Positions 60,536 through 64,000 of a stretch of 64,000 nt of DNA are shown here, one piece after another. Where the stretch lies: NCBI RefSeq assembly GCF_004193775.1, contig NC_041020.1:8935198-8999197 (forward strand), read 5' to 3'. A program made the position numbers and the translations under genes. The first letter of the stretch is position 1; the number at the start of each line of letters is the position of its first letter. Source of the stretch: Glycine soja (taxonomy: Eukaryota; Streptophyta; Magnoliopsida; Fabales; Fabaceae). A model generated the notes under the pieces. That model did no database searches and was not told the DNA's origin. It saw nothing but the letters and a program-made list of their open reading frames with translations.

Positions 60536-60606
60536 ATGGCTTCAAGAAAAAGGAAAAGCACTACTTCCAGGCCCCAACCTAACTATGATACAAGTGTTGG
60601 ATCGAG
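60536..60606 (+). pseudogene. start of a plant-transposon-protein (Transposase_32-like) ORF
   Basis: ATG at 60,536 after TTTTGTCACAG. Reads MASRKRKSTTSRPQPNYDTS, the usual basic N-terminus of this soybean-type retroelement ORF. Interrupted at about 60,607 by the long-inverted-repeat insertion; the body resumes at 63,563. About 25 residues that normally lie between are missing or altered at the junction. Confidence 0.65.
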
Positions 60607-60899
60607 TGCTCAAAATAATTAAGAAGGGGGGGGGTTGAATTAATTATTCCTAAACCTTATTAAAAAATTACTCTTCTAAGGCTTTTACTAAATTGTTAAG
60701 AGATTGAGGAGTAGAAGAAAAACTTAACAGAAAGTAAAAGCGGAAATTAAATGCACAGTGGAAAGTAAAAGAGTAGGGAAGAAGGAAACAAACACACAAG
60801 AGTTTTTATACTGGTTCGACAACAACCCGTGCCTACATCCAGTCCCCAAGCGACCTGCGGTCCTTGAGATTTCTTTCAACCTTGTAAAAATCCTTTTAC

Positions 60900-61330
60900 A
60901 AGCAAAGATCCACAAGGGATGTACCCTCCCTTGTGCTCTTTGAACCTAGTGGATGTACCCTCCACTAGAACTGATCCACAAGAGATGTACCCTCTCTTGT
61001 TCTCAGTCAAACCCAAGTAGATGTACCCTTTACTTGTACCACAAAGGATATACCCTCCAATGTGTTAAGACAAAGATTTCAGGCGGTTAAACCTTTGATA
61101 CTTTGTGAATGGGGATACAAAAGAATTCTTAAGCAGTTAGTCCTTTGAATACTTTTGTATAAGGGAAAGGGAAGAATCAAAAGAATTCTCAGACTATGTT
61201 GTTTTGAATTCTTTGACAAGGGAGAAGGGAGACACAAAAGAATTCAGGCGGTTAGTCCTTTGTTCTTTTGGAAAAGGGAGAAGAGAGAGACACAAAAAAA
61301 TCAGGCGGTTAGTCCTTGGAGAATTCTTTT
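60900..61330. repeat. two sets of short tandem repeats in the left arm
   Basis: 60,900-61,060: four units around GATGTACCCTCC. 61,080-61,330: units around AGGCGGTTAGTCCTTTG and AAGGGAGAAG..AGACACAAA. Confidence 0.8.
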
Positions 61331-61645
61331 TGGCAAAGGGAGAAAAGAATGGAAAGATGAATAGCACAAGTTTTCAAGGTTTGGAAAACCAGAAAACTTT
61401 GAAAAGCTTTTGGTACAAAGAAGAAGAAGAAGTTCAAAGAGATTCAAGGCTTGTAAAGGATTGTATGAATAAGTGTTCAAGATGCATTGAAATGCAAAAC
61501 AAAGTCTTGCTTTTATAGACTCTTCATGTCTGGTCAAGACAACCATTTAGAAGAGTTATAACTTTTAGAAAAACTTAAAACCAATTTGAAAAAGTCAAAA
61601 ACCTTTTGAAGAGTTACATCTTTTGATTTATTCAAAAACAGTCAT

Positions 61646-61887
61646 TGTAATCCATTACCAAATCAGTGTAATCGATTACACAAGGCTTTTATGTGAAAGG
61701 ATGTGACTCTTCACATTTGAATTTGAATTTCAACGTTCAAAGGCACTGGTAATCGATTACCAAAACATTGTAATCGATTACAGCTTTTTGAAATTAATTG
61801 GAACGTTGTAAATTCAATTTGAAAACTTTTTCAAAACAATTTTTCTATTGGTAATCGATTACAACAATCTAGTAATCGATTACCAGA
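61646..61887. repeat. six GTAATCGATTAC-type motifs (left arm)
   Basis: TGTAATCCATTACC, TGTAATCGATTACA, TGGTAATCGATTACCA, TGTAATCGATTACA, TGGTAATCGATTACA and AGTAATCGATTACCAG. Same core as at 17.8 kb. Confidence 0.93.
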
Positions 61888-61974
61888 GAGTAAAAACTTT
61901 TTGGTAAACATGTTTTGAGAAAAATCATGTGCTATTCAATTTTTGAGAAAAACTTTTCATACTTATCGTGATTG

Positions 61975-62215
61975 AGCCTTCTCCTGATTCTTGAATCTTG
62001 AGTCTTGAATCTTGATCTTGATTCCTGAGATCTTGAACCTTGAATCTTGATTCTTGAGATCTTGAACCTTGAATCTTGATTCTTGACTCTAAACTTTCTT
62101 CTTGAGTCTTGAATTCTTCTTGATTTACTTGAGTTGTTCTTTGATTGATCTTTGATTCACTTGAGTTGTTCTTTGATTAATCTTTGAGCTTTTTGTCATC
62201 AGCTTTGTCATCATC
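61975..62215. repeat. low-complexity CTTGAATCTTGATT repeats at the centre of the insertion
   Basis: Overlapping units of CTTGAATCTTGA, TTCTTGAGAT and TTGAGTTGTTCTTTGATT. Lies at the junction between the two inverted arms. Confidence 0.8.
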
Positions 62216-62558
62216 TTTTGTTATCATTATTGTTATCATCAAAACACCTTTGAATCACCTTTGATTCACCATGAAGCTTTGCTTCTACAACAAGGAGGTT
62301 TACCTTAGAAGAAGCATGGAACAGATACGTCGACAACGTCCTCGGCCGGAACATCCTATAGAAGCAAGATATTTTGATGTTTTGATGATGCCAAAGGATC
62401 AAGTGCTTCTCAAGTTTTATTCAAGACAAGAATCCAAGAAAATCAAGATATATGATCAAGTTGATCTCTAGAATCTTAGGAAGAAGTTTCCAAATTGAAA
62501 AGGCAAAAGGTTTGGCCAAAGAATTTTATCTAAATCATTTTAAATTGAGATTTACTCT

Positions 62559-62873
62559 CTGGTAATCGATTACAAGAGGATGTAATCGATTACCAGTGGC
62601 CAATATGCTTTCTGAAAAGGTTTTAAAAGGTTTTAAATATTTTAGAAAGCATGTAATCAATTACACATGGCTTGTAATCGATTATCAGAGGTTTGGAACG
62701 TTTTAAAACAGCCATAAGAAATTTGAATTTAAATTTCAAAGTTGTGTAATCGATTACAGTAAGTTGGTAATCGATTACCAGTGTTTAAATATTCAAATTT
62801 CAAATAAGAAGAGTCATAACTCTTCAGAAGTAACTGTATAATCGATTACATCATTATTGTAATCGATTATCAG
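62559..62873. repeat. eight GTAATCGATTAC-type motifs (right arm)
   Basis: Includes TGGTAATCGATTACA, TGTAATCGATTACCAG, TGTAATCAATTACAC, TGTAATCGATTATCAG (twice), TGTAATCGATTACAG, TGGTAATCGATTACCAG and TATAATCGATTACAT. Confidence 0.93.
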
Positions 62874-63562
62874 TGAGGATTTTCGAATATAACTCCCAAC
62901 AGTCACATATTTTCAAATGTTTTTGAATGACCATCAAAGGCCTATATATAAGTGACTTGGAATACGAAAATTCTTGAGAGTTTTTATTGCCCAAAAAGTC
63001 TTATCCTCTCAAAAGATTAAGAGAGTTTTTCTGAACTGAAATGTCTTATCCTCTCAAAAAGGATTCTTTGGTCAAACACTTTTATATTCAATAAGGAATC
63101 TTGATTGATCTTCAACTGTAATATCTTTCTCTTTCAAGAGAGATTTCTTCTTCTCTTCTTCTTACTTCTAAAAAAGGATTAAGAGACCGAGGGTCTCTTA
63201 TTGTAAAGGATTCCTGAACACAAGGGAAGGGTTGTCCCTGTGTGGTTCAGACTTTGTAAAAGGAGTTTTACAAAGAGAGTGGAAAATATCAAGTGGGTTG
63301 CTTGAGGACTGGACGTAGGCACGGGAAGTGGTCGAACCAGTATAAATCAAGTTTGCATTTCTCTCTTCCCTTAAACTTCTTTTATTTATTTCTATTTATC
63401 TTTAGCTTTAAAGAAGTTTATTTTGAATTGTCTTTTGAGTAATTCATGTTAAGGGTGCATTGTTAATCCAAAAAGAGAGAGTGAAATTTTAATTGGAGAA
63501 TAGTCTTTGTATCTTAATTCAACCCCCCCTTCTTAAGATAACTGAGGCCATTTGTCTAACAC

Positions 63563-64000
63563 ATCCTTCCGGAGAGGAATGTCAAGCTCTATATCACGGA
63601 GTTTGATGAGTTTAGAAGGCAGTTGGAGAGGCGCAACCTGGACAAGTGTCTCACCAACTTAGCTGATGGCAGTATTGATGTAGCGGTGGTCAAGGAGTTC
63701 CACGCGAACCTCTATGACCCTAAAGATAACTGACCAAAGCAGGTGAGAGTGAGAGGGCACTTGATAAAGTTCGATGCGGACACCCTCAACACATTTCTAG
63801 AGACCCTAGTGGTATTGGAGCCTGGGGAGACCATCCCCACATATTCTAGATTTTGCAGACTGAGGATGGATCCTCAAGAGATAGCGGCTTGCCTCTGTAT
63901 TCCCGGTAGGGGATTTGTTCTAAATGTTGAAGGCATGTCGTGGAAGCTACTAAGGAGAGACCTCACCACCTTAGTACAGACTTGGAGTGTGCTATCATAT
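63563..64000 (+). pseudogene. plant-transposon-protein (Transposase_32-like) ORF body, runs off the window
   Basis: Continues the ORF begun at 60,536. Reads ILPERNVKLYITEFDEFRRQ, KCLTNLADGSIDVAVVKEFH, an in-frame TGA at 63,731 after YDPKDN, then VRGHLIKFDADTLNTFLETL, PQEIAACLCIPGRGFVLNVE and WKLLRRDLTTLVQTWSVLSY up to the window edge. The family is common in legume retroelement annotations as putative plant transposon protein; its function is unknown. The minus-strand ORF at 42.4-43.3 kb belongs to the same family (TTL-Q-W, LLSN). The stop and the insertion make it a pseudogene. The C-terminal half lies beyond the window. Confidence 0.75.

Larger units (their letters stand above)
60607..63561. 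mobile_element. 2.95-kb insertion with long diverged inverted arms
   Basis: Both ends carry TTAAGAAGGGGGGGTTGAAT pointing inward (60,619 and, on the minus strand, 63,536). The arms continue as inverted homologues: TTATACTGGTTCGAC then CCCGTGCCTAC and TCCAGTCC at about 60,807-60,845 and, inverted, 63,305-63,350. Next TTTGTAAAA..CCTTTTACAA is shared. Homology of at least about 350 bp per arm is visible. Each arm then holds a GTAATCGATTAC cluster. The middle is CTTGAATCTTGATT-type repeats. No transposase. No clear target-site duplication, so the boundaries (TG...CA) are approximate. It splits the ORF started at 60,536. Confidence 0.6.

Overview
The window looks like heterochromatic or repeat-rich plant nuclear DNA, most likely from a legume and probably soybean (Glycine). 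That assignment is inference: it rests on AT-rich spacer, plant retrotransposon lineages (Copia, Ty3/gypsy Tat and Athila-like), CACTA ends, and dispersed GTAATCGATTAC and CGCTAAGCG motifs that I associate with soybean repeats. I see no complete protein-coding host gene. The one functional-looking host locus is a MIR156/157 gene on the minus strand at the left (hairpin 1400-1483, TATA box at 1961-1968).

Layout: 1-6.2 kb is AT-rich with the MIR156 gene. 6.2-8.3 kb is a dead Copia pol. At 10.4-24.9 kb a second Copia (LTR end and primer site at 10.9 kb, decayed gag at 24.1-24.9 kb) appears to be split by a 12.8-kb CACTA element (11,065-23,885, ACT on both sides). That CACTA carries exon pieces of unrelated genes in one orientation: an SKU5-like multicopper oxidase (15.6-21.0 kb), an isoamylase exon and a YCF23 exon. 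A 3.8-kb LTR-type element sits inside the oxidase intron with a 5-bp duplication. At 25-37.4 kb lies a second set of gene pieces (bHLH-like, pectinesterase, SAC phosphatase, WAT1/EamA, heavy-metal domain), ending at another CACTA terminus at 37,358 and interrupted by a decayed Tat-type gypsy element (26,754 to about 34,335) with an antisense ORF. 38,082-50,896 is a minus-strand gypsy-like element with 2-kb LTRs and gag but no visible pol. It has landed in or beside another dead Copia (50.9-53.3 kb), which also holds a 958-bp solo-LTR-like unit. 54.7-57.1 kb is a second LTR-type unit with TGTAACATCC-like ends. After a glycosyltransferase scrap, 58.2-64 kb is an Athila-like protease remnant, a CTAAGC-motif field and a plant-transposon-protein ORF interrupted by a 2.95-kb element with long inverted arms.

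The most unusual signal is not a gene. The noncoding parts of several different retroelements here are packed with short inverted repeats whose two arms change together: CCAAGG/CCTTGG at 29.0-29.9 kb, CCTGAC/GTCAGG at 40.3-40.6 kb, a 24-bp minisatellite with AGGAC/GTCCT or AGGGC/GCCCT at 43.3-44.05 kb, CGCTAAGCG pairs at 58.9-60.45 kb, and 16-18-bp palindromes around GTAATCGATTAC at 17.8-18.1, 61.6-61.9 and 62.6-62.9 kb. This suggests structure, rather than coding, is shared or selected in these regions. All identifications were made by eye from translated motifs; no search was run.
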